Below, piece after piece: positions 1 to 10,362 of a DNA stretch of 27,253 nt. Source of the stretch: Hypsibius dujardini (lineage: Eukaryota; Tardigrada; Eutardigrada; Parachela; Hypsibiidae). The notes below the pieces were generated by a model. It did no database searches, had not been told where the DNA came from, and was given only the letters and a program-made list of their open reading frames with translations. Positions within the stretch are counted from its first letter, which is position 1; every line of letters starts with the position of its first letter. The stretch covers positions 1-27,253 of the forward strand of contig LRSR01004771.1 in assembly GCA_001579985.1 (NCBI GenBank), written 5' to 3'. Both the position numbers and the translations under genes were made by a program.

Positions 1-441
1 CTCCGCGCTGTCTTTGGAGCGGAAAAATCTGTCTCAGAAGCCATTTAAACTCCACACCTCCAGTTGCGTGCACTGATCTCGGGGCCCTCATTATTGATGA
101 CGATATTACAGTGATAGTGTAAGATCGATATCTGCTGAATTCGCTATCACCAAAACGAATTTGTTGCCGCAGACGCCTCTGGAGTACATTGGAGCACAAT
201 GGAGTGCTTTATTATTCATTTTGTCACGATTTGCCCAATCGAACTCCATCCAATACTTGGTCTTCAGACTTGTGCAGCGTCGTGGTATACGAACCCCGTA
301 AAGCCTATTTTCCGTTTTTTTGCGCGTAAAACTTGCTTGTCTGAATATCTTAGCAGTCCTTCCCGACGTTCTAGTCAAGCTCTCAACTGCCGTACTTGAC
401 GATGATCCTTATTCTTAAAAATTCGCATTTTTGTGCACATT

Positions 442-773
442 AGAGACGTTTAAGCAAACCGGCGTAAGCGTAACGTAAACTTAGGCGTAAAACCCGCCAA
501 GTTTACGCTTACGACTGGATGTTTAAGCACTCGGCGTAAGGATCTGAGCGTAAGGCGCAAGCGCAGAAAATGTTAAGGAAACCATTCTACTTTGAACTGA
601 ACTTCTGCTGAAATTTTCTTACTCCGTTCTTACGGCGAAACTTAAGGCCCATTGCCCCTTACGTCAGGCAGTAGCGTAAGAAATTAACCTTAAGAGAGGC
701 CACACACCCGTGCCTCATTCCTATTGGTCTGTGTCCTTAAGTTTACGCTTACGCCGACTGCTTAAACGTCCCT
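442..773. repeat. Foldback/MITE-like inverted-repeat element
   Basis: The left end (from 442, GACGTTTAAGCA then CGGCGTAAGCGTAA) is matched in inverted orientation by the right end (about 735-773, TTTACGCTTACGCCG then TGCTTAAACGTC). A further inverted copy of the same arm lies at about 498-535, so the left arm can itself form a hairpin. The flanks share only ATT on both sides, so the target duplication is weak. No ORF is seen inside. It is probably a non-autonomous DNA transposon; the superfamily is not determined. Confidence 0.65.
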
Positions 774-1919
774 ATTACTCAAGCTCATCTACACCGAAGA
801 ACAGCAGGAAATGTTTGCATATTACACAAAAAAGGCACAAAATTCGCATTGTACAGTGTAAGCTAGGATGGAGCAATAAATCGGATTGGATCGTACATAT
901 TTAGTTCATGAAAGACGAGATCATCACAAGACACAAACAAATGAACACTCGGCAGGTTAAATTTTCTTCTTACAGTGACTAGCGGTAATATTTAAGGTTA
1001 CAATGCAACAAAACCCAGAAAAAAGAAAACCAGTATAGCTCATACCATACGCGCGTACAGTGAAAAAATAAAACAATAAAAAAATTAGCTGCTCTTGCTT
1101 CAGTCATATGGAAGAAAAGAAGTTAAAATGGAGCTTAAACGAATTGCAAACGTTTTTCTCCTTCACACACAAAAATGCCTCTTTGCTAGCCACACACAGA
1201 GGAGAAACTGTCCGAAAGACAAATGCTACACAAGCCCACTGTGGATAGATCCGCCAGGAAATTCTCTTGACACTTTCTCATTGTAGAACTCACTAGGAAG
1301 ACTATGACAAACTGACGATCAAACAAACTGGGCGCGGAGCTCAACGAAGATGTCAGTGCAAAAACCGAAAACGAGTTTACTGATTTATTCAAGTCGCACG
1401 ATTCAAGCCGGTTCCGATATGTCCACGCGTCCACAGTGAATGAAGACTAGATATTGCTGTGGCGGATTATTGTAGTCTTCAAATGGACAGGGCGGCTCAT
1501 CCGCACAGAAATCTGGACTGCCCACATGGAGAATTAACAACATAAGCGCCCGCAGATAGACAGAAAGGCATGCAGGCGGATCAACAGGCAGACTTATCGC
1601 TAGACATACACTCCAGGCTGATTATAGGGTCTCAGTTGAGCAATTCTGCAGTGTGTTGTAATTATTTTCTTCAGATCGAATGCCCCTGTCAATAATAATT
1701 ACATCACCGCTGATCCGGAAGTGCAATGCTGTTTTTCGCCGATTCCTCCGAGTTAGTAACTGCACTTGGGCTCTTAGCGACGCGTACAGTACGATATGTC
1801 GATTTATGAGTTGTCTGGAAATGAAATGTTGTGGCGCCACATGATGGACGTTGCACTGCTAAGTTACGACACTAATAAACAGCCTAGTCGAGCGGCGCCA
1901 TCCAACGTGTGCTGCGCGG
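774..1919. other. Host intergenic DNA, no gene recognised
   Basis: Only short open frames occur here, with no recognisable protein features on either strand. No clear repeat or RNA gene was seen. It lies between two MITE-like elements. Confidence 0.5.
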
Positions 1920-2531
1920 CAGGGTCTCGTTTTTATGTCTTTACAAATCGGAACCACGACCCCTCATGGTAAGCCGGGGGCAAAATGCATTTTTTTCGAA
2001 ACGGAGCCTAAAATTCGGCCTATGATTCCTGAACATAGTGTTGGCACGCTTCGGTTGCAACCGCGCATAACTTCTAGCAATCAACCGATCAACCGCCTAC
2101 AGCAGTGAACTGCAACCGCGGTTGCAATCGAGCCCTGCCAGCACTACCAGTGAGCATTTTGAAGCTTGAAGAATCTCATATTCAAGCCCCACCCCGCAGA
2201 TTTCAAAACATCTTCAAAAACGTCTGTTTCTGTATCAAATTCGTGATTTGTTGAGGTTCTGTAAACGCAACATATTAATAACTGCAAATGGGACGTTGAA
2301 AATATTCAAAAATGGTCAAACGTTTATGAGAAAATGGAAGTTTTTACATCACATTGGGTGGGGCACTTGGAAATCAGACCCCTCCCCCACAAGTTTCAAA
2401 CTGATCAAGAATAAAAGGCCTATTTTTAGATTCAATTTTGGAAATAATTGTATTTTGCCACTTTACCCCCCCCCCCGCTCCTACCATGAGGGTTCTGGTT
2501 CTGATTTGTAATCACCCTAAACGCGCCCCTG
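1920..2531. repeat. MITE-like element with long terminal inverted repeats (CAGGG...CCCTG ends)
   Basis: The left arm (1920 to about 2020) reads CAGGG, then ACAAATCGGAACCA, CCTCATGG and GGGGGCAAAATGCA. The right arm, read on the other strand from 2531, shows the same order of blocks: CAGGGG, ACAAATCAGAACCAG, CCTCATGG, a G-run, then GGCAAAATACAA. The inverted repeats are about 80-100 bp. CAGGG ends suggest the hAT superfamily, but I could not find a convincing 8-bp target duplication. The ORF inside (2248-2511) lies in repeat sequence and is not called as a gene. Parts of the family recur at about 5276-5440 and 8780-9057. Confidence 0.7.
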
Positions 2532-2805
2532 CCGTGCGCTTAATGCGAACGGGTAAAAGCCATGCGTAGGAATATGTGCCAAGACCAGAGTTAGCTTCGC
2601 TGTTGGATAGCAATTAAAAGCCATTGTTCCTAGACCGATCGCAGCTGTGTATTCTGCCTGAAGCACATTGCAATCAACCTACCGTCGGAGATTCCCGAGC
2701 CGTCTACTATATGAAAGTCAAAGTGTATGGCACCTCGTCCAATTTTGATTATAATATTTTAATCGCCTATGTGCCACAGATTTCGATCATTTAACAGTCC
2801 CGCCG
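2532..2805 (+). promoter_or_regulatory. Upstream region of the defensin-like gene
   Basis: This is AT-rich DNA just upstream of the small secreted peptide gene. A TATAATATTTT stretch lies at about 2750, roughly 55 bases before the ATG, and could serve as a core promoter. This is inference from position only. Confidence 0.25.
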
Positions 2806-3084
2806 ATGGAACTATTCAGATCACCGATTTGCGTAAGCCTAATTCTGCTAACGACGTTGTTCTTTGGACTTAGCCGGGGCAAGGACAATCTCTGTATTAG
2901 TGAAAGCTATGCCGGGCAGTGTGAAGACAACGACGACCCAGCATGCAGCCAGTCCTGCAAAGATGAGAGTCGGAGTGGCGGAAAGTGCGGTCCATTCAGG
3001 AGCACCAAAGTCTGCTACTGCGACGGATGCCCAGGCGCAACAGGTAGAGGAAAGGAGGCATGTTCAAATAAACCTCATTATTAG
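2806..3084 (+). CDS. Secreted cysteine-rich peptide, CS-alpha-beta (defensin-like) pattern
   Basis: A 92-residue protein begins with a clear signal peptide: a short basic start, a hydrophobic core around residues 8-22, and likely cleavage near SRG-KD. The mature part of about 67 residues carries nine cysteines with spacing C-x8-C-x7-C-x3-C-x9-C-x8-C-x1-C-x2-C-x10-C. The CxxxC followed by CxC arrangement is the hallmark of the cysteine-stabilised alpha-beta fold (invertebrate and plant defensins and related peptides). An antimicrobial role is inferred from the fold; a venom or toxin-type role cannot be excluded from sequence. It appears to be a single exon. An AATAAA lies at 3067-3072, just before the stop, so it may not be the real polyadenylation signal. 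The overlapping frame at 2864-3115 is a shadow. Confidence 0.6.
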   Translation: MELFRSPICVSLILLTTLFFGLSRGKDNLCISESYAGQCEDNDDPACSQSCKDESRSGGKCGPFRSTKVCYCDGCPGATGRGKEACSNKPHY

Positions 3085-3780
3085 AAAATTGTTTTTTATT
3101 GAAACTGCTGAATGAATAATTTCTATTATTAATGTGTTCATCTGAAACCATCCATCTACTTTACTGTCTCAAACTCCAAACTAGCAACGGCCGGCTCCGA
3201 GCAAACGGTTTGATAACAATAAACTTACGTGACCGTTCGAATCTCAGGGCCTTTACTGTATTTAATTTTTTTTAATATAACGCTGCAACTGGAAAACAAC
3301 AACCTCCATAAACATTTCGAATATAATTTTGGCTAAGAAAATGCAAAGCGAGCTTCGGCAGTGGTAAGTTTGCTAATATTTTCTACTCTGATTTTCGCAA
3401 AACCATAGAAAATTATTTTTGTGAAATATTTTAATTCATGATTCCAAAATATAACTTCACGTTTCTGATTTTGTTGCGGTGACGCTTGTGCAGCCGCCCT
3501 GTTGAAATATGTATTGCGACGTTCTAATTATTATTACTGCATTTGTTAAATAAAAATCAATGTGGCAGAACACCAATTTATTCAGTAATTCAATTTGTTT
3601 AAAACCTATCACAATCGGTTTCATTTAATTTTTAGGAACTTTAAAATGTTTGATTTTGCTTTTAAGACTAGCTATCGAAACGAATTTCAACTTTCGAAAA
3701 TTCAACACCGTGTATAGCCCGCACGTTAATTGCATTATTGCTTTGGGGGAATTGTAGTAGTTACCCGACGACCTTCGACC
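3085..3780. other. AT-rich intergenic DNA
   Basis: No gene, RNA or clear repeat was seen. The frame of the following LRR gene stays open upstream to a TTG at 3730 but has no ATG there, so an upstream exon carrying a signal peptide could lie here unseen. Confidence 0.4.
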
Positions 3781-4635
3781 ATGCCGAGTGGATCGACCAT
3801 GAACCCGCTGTTGGAGCAGGTTCTACAGCGGTCTGCGGCTCAACCACAACCGAACTTTACCTTCAATGCCATATCAGCCGAAGACTGCGTTGCACTCAAC
3901 ACTGACAACTGCCAGGTTATGACAGAAGAACAATACTCCAACAACTGCGCTCCTCGTCTACCACTCTACACCAACTGCAGTTCCAGCGCTGGCGAATTTG
4001 AAACCAAGTATTTCCTGTTGAAAGTGGGATCCTTGCGTGCCAGCCGGGGAATGTATTTTCAACTCCACGGGAAGCGCCGGTTTACCAAACAAATGTTTGA
4101 CCCAGTTGCCGACATTTTGGTCAGCCTGACTATTTCAGAGTTTCCACAATTCTCCGTAACCCTTTTCGCTTCAGCGTCCATCAAACTGACCACACTTCAA
4201 AAATTGAGCATCAGGAAGTGCCAAGGGATAGTGATTCAACGAGATGATTTCCTTCCGTTTCCTTCACTGAGACTGCTGATTTTTGAAGGAGGAAGCACAA
4301 TTGCGTCGATTGAAGAGAATGCATTCGATTCGTTGCTGTACTTGCGACACATCACCTTCGAATATGGTTTCGACACTTCTTCGGAGCTGTCCTCTGAACT
4401 CCGAAGTCATCTTAATCTGCTCCACTGTAGTGTGGAATACAAATGGCTTCGCAATTGGCTGCAACAACGTTCGTACTTGATTTCACCGAAAAAATTCGGT
4501 GAATTATTTAGTGTTGGAGGTTTAACCACCCCTGAACTGACAAATAGGAATACATTTATTCCGGTTGATTGTGCGTCGAGCAAGTTGATCGCCGACATTA
4601 AAGACGGACGCTTTTCATCTCTGATGGACTTTTAG
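3781..4635 (+). CDS. LRR protein with degenerate C-terminal cap, tardigrade-like family
   Basis: From the ATG at 3781 this gives 284 residues. The N-terminal part has several cysteines (EDC, DNC, NNC, TNC) typical of an extracellular cap. The middle has leucine-rich repeats such as LTTLQKLSIRKC, FPSLRLLIFEGG and LLYLRHITFEY. The C-terminal part reads LHCSVEYKWLRNWLQ ... FIPVDCASS, which follows the LRRCT cap layout, but one of the usual paired cysteines (CDC) is replaced. The pattern FP-LRLL-F followed by LHC...WLRNW...VGG..TPE...PVDCA matches what I remember of a large family of predicted tardigrade proteins. No signal peptide is seen, so either an upstream exon exists or this is a 5'-truncated copy. 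Its function is unknown; a secreted or surface role is likely. Confidence 0.55.
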   Translation: MPSGSTMNPLLEQVLQRSAAQPQPNFTFNAISAEDCVALNTDNCQVMTEEQYSNNCAPRLPLYTNCSSSAGEFETKYFLLKVGSLRASRGMYFQLHGKRRFTKQMFDPVADILVSLTISEFPQFSVTLFASASIKLTTLQKLSIRKCQGIVIQRDDFLPFPSLRLLIFEGGSTIASIEENAFDSLLYLRHITFEYGFDTSSELSSELRSHLNLLHCSVEYKWLRNWLQQRSYLISPKKFGELFSVGGLTTPELTNRNTFIPVDCASSKLIADIKDGRFSSLMDF

Positions 4636-5275
4636 AAATAGTACACGTACTTTGATCCTGCGCAAATTCTCTGCTCTAGAAATACCGGTACATGGAAAAC
4701 AGGAACTCACATCTAGCTTGATACGCCAAGTCACTTGTGGTCGACAGGATTGAAGGAATCTGACCAAGAAAAATGAACCATTCGGCATTTATTCTTTGAA
4801 TGTGAGGATGTAAGGAGAATTTGATACAGAAAAACCCCAATTTCGTGTATAATCATTGTTGAAAAATACATGTGCATAAACAGATGCGCGTTGAAGTGCA
4901 GTGTACTACTTTTATATTATCCGTGCAATCCATCAAAATTCGAAAAACATAGGATCTGCCCCCTCCTCTTGCGTGTTTTATAAATTAACGCAAAACGTTT
5001 GGTCCTGTACGCCCCTCATTCAATTTTTGCGGAAGTCAGAACTTCAGAGGACCATATAATTGTATTTCGCGACTTTCATAAAAAATTCTAGTAAGAAGTA
5101 AATCACTAATCGTTGCGATAAATAAAAGGAGGGTACAAAAAAGAACTTGTTGCTTGAGCAATCCCGCCTCCCTCGATCTTAACATTGCTCAAGTATCATC
5201 CATATTCCGCCTACCGGAGATTGCAACTGAAGTCCGTCCGTTCGAGGATCTCTACTCAGCCGATAATAAGACGTC
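4636..5275. other. Intergenic DNA, nothing recognised
   Basis: Short open frames only. No domain, RNA gene or clear repeat structure was seen before the repeat-related block that begins near 5276. Confidence 0.4.
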
Positions 5276-5440
5276 TCGCGTAAATGGGCCAGGGGGTCGT
5301 TTAGGGTCCTTGCAAATCGGAACCAGGGGCCCTCACGAAAGGGCCAAGGGGTTGTGGGCAAAGGGGCAAAATGCAGATTTTTTAAATTTAAACCCAAACA
5401 TCGGCTCATCCAGAAATATTCCTACATCTTTTGATTGTGT
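5276..5440. repeat. Partial copy of the CAGGG-type MITE (left-arm-like)
   Basis: TTGCAAATCGGAACCAG, GGCCCTCACG and GGGGCAAAATGCAGATTTTTT appear in the same order as in the left arm of the element at 1920-2531. The matching right arm was not identified nearby. The flanking DNA is interrupted by the hAT MITE at 5517-5968. Confidence 0.55.
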
Positions 5441-5516
5441 CCGGGCGCTGAATTTCTGTTCAAGATTGCGAATTCGATATTTAAAAGGCAAGCGAAAGAG
5501 CGCCACCTGTTGGGTG

Positions 5517-5968
5517 CAGAGTTGTCCTATTTTTTCATCGGGTTCCCATTGGTCCCATTTTTGCCCTAATTTCCTGTTTTTTTTTATCAGGATATTGAGA
5601 TGGGACTAGCCTGGAAATGAATGGGATAGGGGAAAAGTTAAATATCTCTAATAAAGTGAGTTTTTCATCAAAAATTAACAAATTGAACTATGATTTTAAG
5701 TGAAAAATTGGTCCTTGATTGCTAAATTAGCGGAAAGTTGTGTCTCGATTTAAAAACTGAAGTCAGGTGACACTCAATTCAGTCTGCAAGGCGTAGAGTC
5801 ACGTGCAAATATACCAAACACGAACATTTTTATATGGGAATGAGAAATGGGAAATTTGATTTTTGGAATAGGGAAATTGTTTAAAAAATGGGATGGGGAT
5901 GGGTGGGACCCGCCGGGCGATGGAATGAGAATGAATGGGAGCCAAAGTTTTAAAATGAGACAACTCTG
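5517..5968. mobile_element. hAT-like MITE with 8-bp target site duplication
   Basis: The ends are CAGAGTTGTC at 5517 and GACAACTCTG ending at 5968, a perfect 10-bp inverted terminal pair. Similarity continues inward (CCTATTTTTT against AAAATGAGA; TTCCCATT and GGTCCCA against GGGAGCC and TGGGACC). The flanks are GTTGGGTG (5509-5516) and GTTGGTTG (5969-5976), an 8-bp duplication with one mismatch, as expected for hAT transposition. It has no coding capacity. The internal open frames on the minus strand are low-complexity GGGATGGG-type sequence. Confidence 0.8.
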
Positions 5969-5976
5969 GTTGGTTG

Positions 5977-6672
5977 TCGCTATAATCAACTGCGTTTTTA
6001 TTAGTTTGGCTAATGCATGACATTGGTAGAGGCATGGACTGTGAGGGTTTCGGGAATAAAGCATAAAACAATCATAAAACGAATTTGTCTAGACAAGCAC
6101 TAACAGAATTATCAATTTTATTATCTACAGCCGCAATTATTATGCAAAGCAAGGCCTTCGGCAGAGTATGAGGTAGGGGCCCTGGAATGGGTCACTTGAC
6201 TTTTCCGTACCCTGGAATAGGTCACAGGGTGGCAGGGGGCGCTGTGTCGTTTTTCAAAGCTTATTGCCGTGTGACGCTGCTGTCTATCGACTCGAGTCAT
6301 AACCAAAACCATCACTCGAAATCAGTTTTTAATTCAACCCTATTCAATATAATAAATTTTTGCTAATCAACTGCATTAAAAGTTGCGAACAAAAAATTGT
6401 CAACTTTTTGGAAGAATGGTATATTACCGAATAACTTTCGGGCATTGAAGAGTCATCGAATAAAACTGCGGTATCTTCTTCATATTTGGAGAAAAATGTT
6501 CATATCAAGCAGTCCAGGAGTCCTGGCCCGTAAGTCCTGGCCAAGGAGTTATTCGGGAAGAACTTTATTGAGTTAAGGGTTCATCTGTATTTGTGAGATT
6601 GATTGATTGATTTGACTGACTCATGCGTTACGCAGTCCTTTTATTTGCATGCTTTGCACTTTGCATTTACTA
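5977..6672. other. Repeat-like intergenic DNA
   Basis: It contains two similar phrases, CCCTGGAATGGGTCAC and CCCTGGAATAGGTCAC, about 30 bp apart near 6180-6225. No gene was recognised. Confidence 0.35.
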
Positions 6673-6680
6673 GTACAGGA

Positions 6681-6991
6681 AAGGGACTATTTTAGTGTGT
6701 ATACCTAACACAAAATGTGTAAAACTAAAGCATTGTGTGTAAATCTAAATGGCCTAAGGTTTACACACTTTTTGACATTTTCTGGCTGTATTTTCGTAGA
6801 AAAAAAATTTAAGAAATGCTCTCACACAATCTACGCCATAACGTAGTCCGCGGACAGTGGGTAAAGGCAGTGTAGTCTTATTCATACCTGAAGATTCAAA
6901 TCAAACGAGAACACTATAAAGTTTACTACAACGTTATTATTGATTTTGGGGTGCTTGTGTAAATCTTAATTCTCCCTTAAAATAGTCCCTG
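6681..6991. mobile_element. hAT-like MITE with perfect 8-bp target site duplication
   Basis: The terminal pair is AGGGACTATTTTA (starting at 6682) and TAAAATAGTCCCT (ending at 6990), plus one outer base on each side. The flanks GTACAGGA at 6673-6680 and GTACAGGA at 6992-6999 are identical 8-bp direct repeats. The interior carries repeated GTGTGTAAA and TTTACACAC-type words and no coding sequence. The CAGGG-like end and 8-bp duplication point to the hAT superfamily. Confidence 0.8.
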
Positions 6992-6999
6992 GTACAGGA

Positions 7000-7663
7000 C
7001 ATTATTTACAGGACATTATGGATTTTTTTGTTCATTAAACTAATTAAATATAAATGTAAACATTTCAAATCAATTGATTGTTGTTCGTTGAACAAAATCA
7101 TTTATTTGCAATGATGGTCCTTGTTAATTCATTGTCTTTTACGGAATGAATCATTGGGCTGATTCCCCTTTTTTCCACATGTTCAAACCTTATATGTAGA
7201 ATCTCCACTCACCCTGTGTCATCTCTCGCCTCTCCTCGAGCCACAAAATGCCGCTTCTTTCCGATCTGCAAGCCACACTACAGAAATAAAGCATCCTCAC
7301 ATAGTCCGGCACTTCATTCGCCACGAGTGGTAAACAATCGTCCGAGATTCTTTACTTATAATTCTTTCAAATCATTTTCTTTCTTCCCTAGTTTGTGTTC
7401 AAGACTTTATCCCGCCTAAATTTTGCTGTCCAAGTGTACAGTACACGAAGAAAAAATAGCACTTGATGCTTCTGACATATCTCACCCCAGTACCAAGGAT
7501 TGGAAGGAAATTTACGATCTAGTAACGTGAGTGGAACGTTATGTGAGACTTTGATATTGACTGATAGATTAAGTTGTTTGGGTGAATATATTGGAACTTT
7601 GAATTAGCTCGATTACCTTCCGTTTGGTTGATTGACGCACTGATACACTGCCTACGCCTATAT
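7000..7663. other. Intergenic DNA
   Basis: No gene was recognised. The 67-codon open frame at 7216-7419 lacks domain features. Confidence 0.35.
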
Positions 7664-7756
7664 AGGCAGGCAGATAGACAGACATACAGGCAGTCAGACA
7701 GACAAACAGGCAGACAAACAGACAGACAGACAGACAGGCACACAAACAGGCAAACT
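7664..7756. repeat. (CAGA/CAGG)n microsatellite
   Basis: An imperfect tetranucleotide run of CAGA, CAGG, CAAA and CAGT units. The minus-strand frame through it reads as a Cys-Leu-Ser-Val repeat and is an artefact of the microsatellite. Confidence 0.9.
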
Positions 7757-8779
7757 GTTAATTATTATCGAACGTTGCGTTCTTTCGATAGGTGAAGAAA
7801 ACATCAACCAGTATTTCCTCGAACTTCAACCCTGCAACTGGACGGTGACGTTGTACACCATTTACGGCTGCACGATTTGAGTTGAGTCGATTTCCTAGTA
7901 GTGCTTCTCCTCTAGTAGTTTTATACGTGTCGGCAACATACTAGTATCATTGACTACATGTCCCGACCAGGGGATGTCTTATACTTCTTATGAATTATAC
8001 ATGCCGTTTGCACATGTGATAGATGGACATGCAAGTAACGTCTCCTCCAACATCTTCTTTACATTACTGGAGCTCACGAAGAGGCCGGCCAATGCGTCCA
8101 AGCGCAAGTCCTTTTTCTCTTCTGTTTGTCGCCTGAGCCGTCCCGTCGTAGCATAGCTCCTAAATCAACAGCCGTATGCATTCCCGGTGATAATCAACGT
8201 GTCGACCTATCGGTATAGTCTAAAACGTCTCCTTCGAGTTTTACTGGAATGTTCATCTCGCTTAGAACCTCACGAAGTTCGCGTTTTTTTACTCTGCCGA
8301 GTCAGCCAAGTTTGTTTGCATCTTTCCTGACGGCCATCAGGGTTGACCAGTTGGACCTCGTTGACCTCCGCCAGACTAATGTTGGACACGCCCAACAAGT
8401 CCCCATATCCAATCATGATAGTTCTTTAACTCACGAGTATCATACTAGTTCGTAACTCTGTCCACTCTATTAACCCTATTCTGATGTATGTGCCATTTAC
8501 CTTCATTTCTATAGTTAAAACTTTACTATATAATAATGTGTTTTATTATTTCTACAGTCAGTTCTACTTCTTCTTTCCTTTCTTCCAGTTTATTTCTCTA
8601 ACGGTCTTTACTATCAGTCTAATAAACTTGTTAACTATCCAACTGACGGTTGGTAGACCTAACACTGACGAGGACCTTCCATTATCCATATTCCTGTACA
8701 ACGAGTAAAATACTTCGTCACAAATCTTCATCAAAACCACCGTCTTCGATCGCAGTTGTTGCGTTAGTTGGACCTCGGG
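7757..8779. other. Intergenic DNA, no supported gene
   Basis: Open frames at 7950-8156, 8249-8455 and 8484-8708 have no recognisable domains. TA-rich and T-rich stretches dominate around 8480-8620. Confidence 0.35.
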
Positions 8780-9057
8780 GATTTCAAAACGTTTTCAAAA
8801 ACTTCAGTTTCCTCTATCAAATTTGTAATTTATCGAGGTTAAATAAACGCACCCTAGCTGTTAATAACTGCAAATGGTTGGTGAAAAGCATTCAAGAATG
8901 GTCCAAATTTGAAGAAAAAACTGAAGTTTTTAGAAATGTTTTGAAATCCCAGATTGTCTTTGTAAATCAGATTTCCAAACCCCCACAAATTTCAAAGTTA
9001 TCAGGAACAAACCGCGGATTTTGGGTTCAGTTTTGAGAAAAATGCAATTTGCAGTAT
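8780..9057. repeat. Partial copy of the CAGGG-type MITE (interior and right part)
   Basis: It aligns by eye with 2199-2461. Shared blocks in order are GATTTCAAAAC, TCAAAAAC, ATCAAATT, GAGGTT, TTAATAACTGCAAATGG, AATGGTC, AAGTTTTTA, AATCAGA, CCCACAA and TTTCAAA. The outer right end is missing or too diverged to place, so the copy looks truncated. The 128-codon open frame at 8650-9036 overlaps it and is not called. Confidence 0.65.
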
Positions 9058-9229
9058 GAGAATGTATATCGTCAGCCTCGAAACCGACTTTGATTTCAAA
9101 CACAACAAGCTGAACCCAATTGTCTTGTCGAACCGAGGAGATATACGCTAACTTAAATAGTATTGTATTGTATTGTTCGACTAAAACAGACAAACCCTTG
9201 CGGGATTTACAAAGTCTGTTTGAAAATAG

Positions 9230-9565
9230 TACAATCTGGCCACCCAACCACAACCAAGATACAACACAAAATCAGGCTAGTAATCCGAGATACAACACAA
9301 GACAAGGCAAAAGGTGCAGATCCTACTAGTGCTAGAAGGTGCGAAACATCGTATACAATTAAGTACGACAAAACCAGTCAGGGCACCAGTAGGAGCCACA
9401 TCTTACAGGTCCAAGTAAAGGCAAATCAGAACCCCAGTAGAGGCAAATCAGAAGGGCTAATAGTGCGAGCACAGAAAGAAAATAAAGCGCGACAGGATGG
9501 AGGATCGAACCCGCGCCGCCTGCTTGATAGGCAGCAGACTCAGCCACTACGCCATAGGCGCAGGC
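9230..9565 (-). repeat. tRNA-derived SINE-like element
   Basis: Read on the minus strand, 9565-9495 looks like the head of a tRNA: an A-box-like TGGCGTAGTGGCTGAG, a possible anticodon arm with the loop CTATCAA, and a B-box-like GGGTTCGATCC (plus-strand 9502-9512). The acceptor arms do not pair well, so a functional tRNA is unlikely. The body extends to lower coordinates with partly repeated words (GATACAACACAA twice, CAAATCAGAA twice). A short TATTG repeat lies at about 9160-9175 and may be the tail. The boundaries are approximate. Confidence 0.5.
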
Positions 9566-10158
9566 CTAGTAGTAAATATTAACTTAGTATTTATTTTATA
9601 ACAGCATTTAATTTAGTATTAAAGTAGTAAAATTAGTAATTTAGTATTATTAATTCAGCAAATTATAAGTAAAATTATAATATAGTAGTTGAGGTGGTGA
9701 GCCGGATCTAACGCCGGAAAATGAAAAATAGAGAGGGATACAGAAGAAATTTACGAACTCAAACAACATGGGGCAAAGGAGTTAGCCTCGCAACATCCAA
9801 ATCTGACGTCATTTGTATACGCGATCTCCTATTTCAAATGAAGAAGCGCTTTATTTCCAATAAAACGGGTGAGTCTGCCATATGTACTGTCAGTAGTTAC
9901 AGTATTTGCCTCGGTCGTCGGTAAATAAAACACGATAAAATAAATACACATTTAAGCGCGCAAATTTAGGAGAACAAACACGCCTCATTCAATTTCGATG
10001 AAGTTTTCGTACTTCAAGCGCGGATTTCAAGACACGGAAAACTTTGTTTTGAAAGTTCATTAAGAGGACGTCACTCCCCGGAGATCCAGGGTACGAGAAT
10101 GCGGCGGCTAGCCGTGCGAATTGACAAACCATGTAGGGTCAATGCGGTAAGCCGAAGG
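9566..10158. other. AT-rich intergenic DNA
   Basis: TTAGTATT/AATTTAGTA-type low-complexity DNA lies at 9580-9690. The open frame at 9721-9924 has no recognised features. Confidence 0.35.
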
Positions 10159-10228
10159 GACAGGCAGGCAAACAAACAGACAAACAGACAGACAGACAGA
10201 CAGTCAGACAAACAAACAGACAGACAGA
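10159..10228. repeat. (CAGA/CAAA)n microsatellite
   Basis: A second imperfect CAGA/CAAA/CAGG tetranucleotide tract, of the same type as the one at 7664-7756. Confidence 0.9.
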
Positions 10229-10362
10229 GTTGAGCGAGGTGGTGGGCGAGTTGAGCTGCTTGGTCTTGAATCCCAAGGCAGCCTCCAATTTTGTGCACAT
10301 TTTTGCCAACCGTGAATATATTTCGGCCAGTCGAAATCGGGAAGGACTAATTTTCAATGTCT

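Noticed and set aside
5774-6071. Two minus-strand frames of 90-96 codons
   Set aside because: They fall largely within the hAT MITE and are composed of low-complexity GGGATGGG-type sequence.
7519-7743. Minus-strand Cys-rich ORF
   Set aside because: The Cys/Leu/Ser/Val pattern is just translation of the CAGA microsatellite.
8650-9036. 128-codon plus-strand ORF
   Set aside because: It overlaps a repeat copy that is non-coding in the other copy and shows no domain.
9495-9565. Functional tRNA gene
   Set aside because: A and B boxes are present, but the acceptor arms do not pair and the anticodon arm is irregular, so a SINE head is more likely.
10071-10357. Minus-strand frames across the second CAGA tract
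   Set aside because: Their cysteine-rich half is microsatellite translation; the remaining part (AEIYSRLAKMCTKLEAAL) looks protein-like but cannot be joined to an exon.
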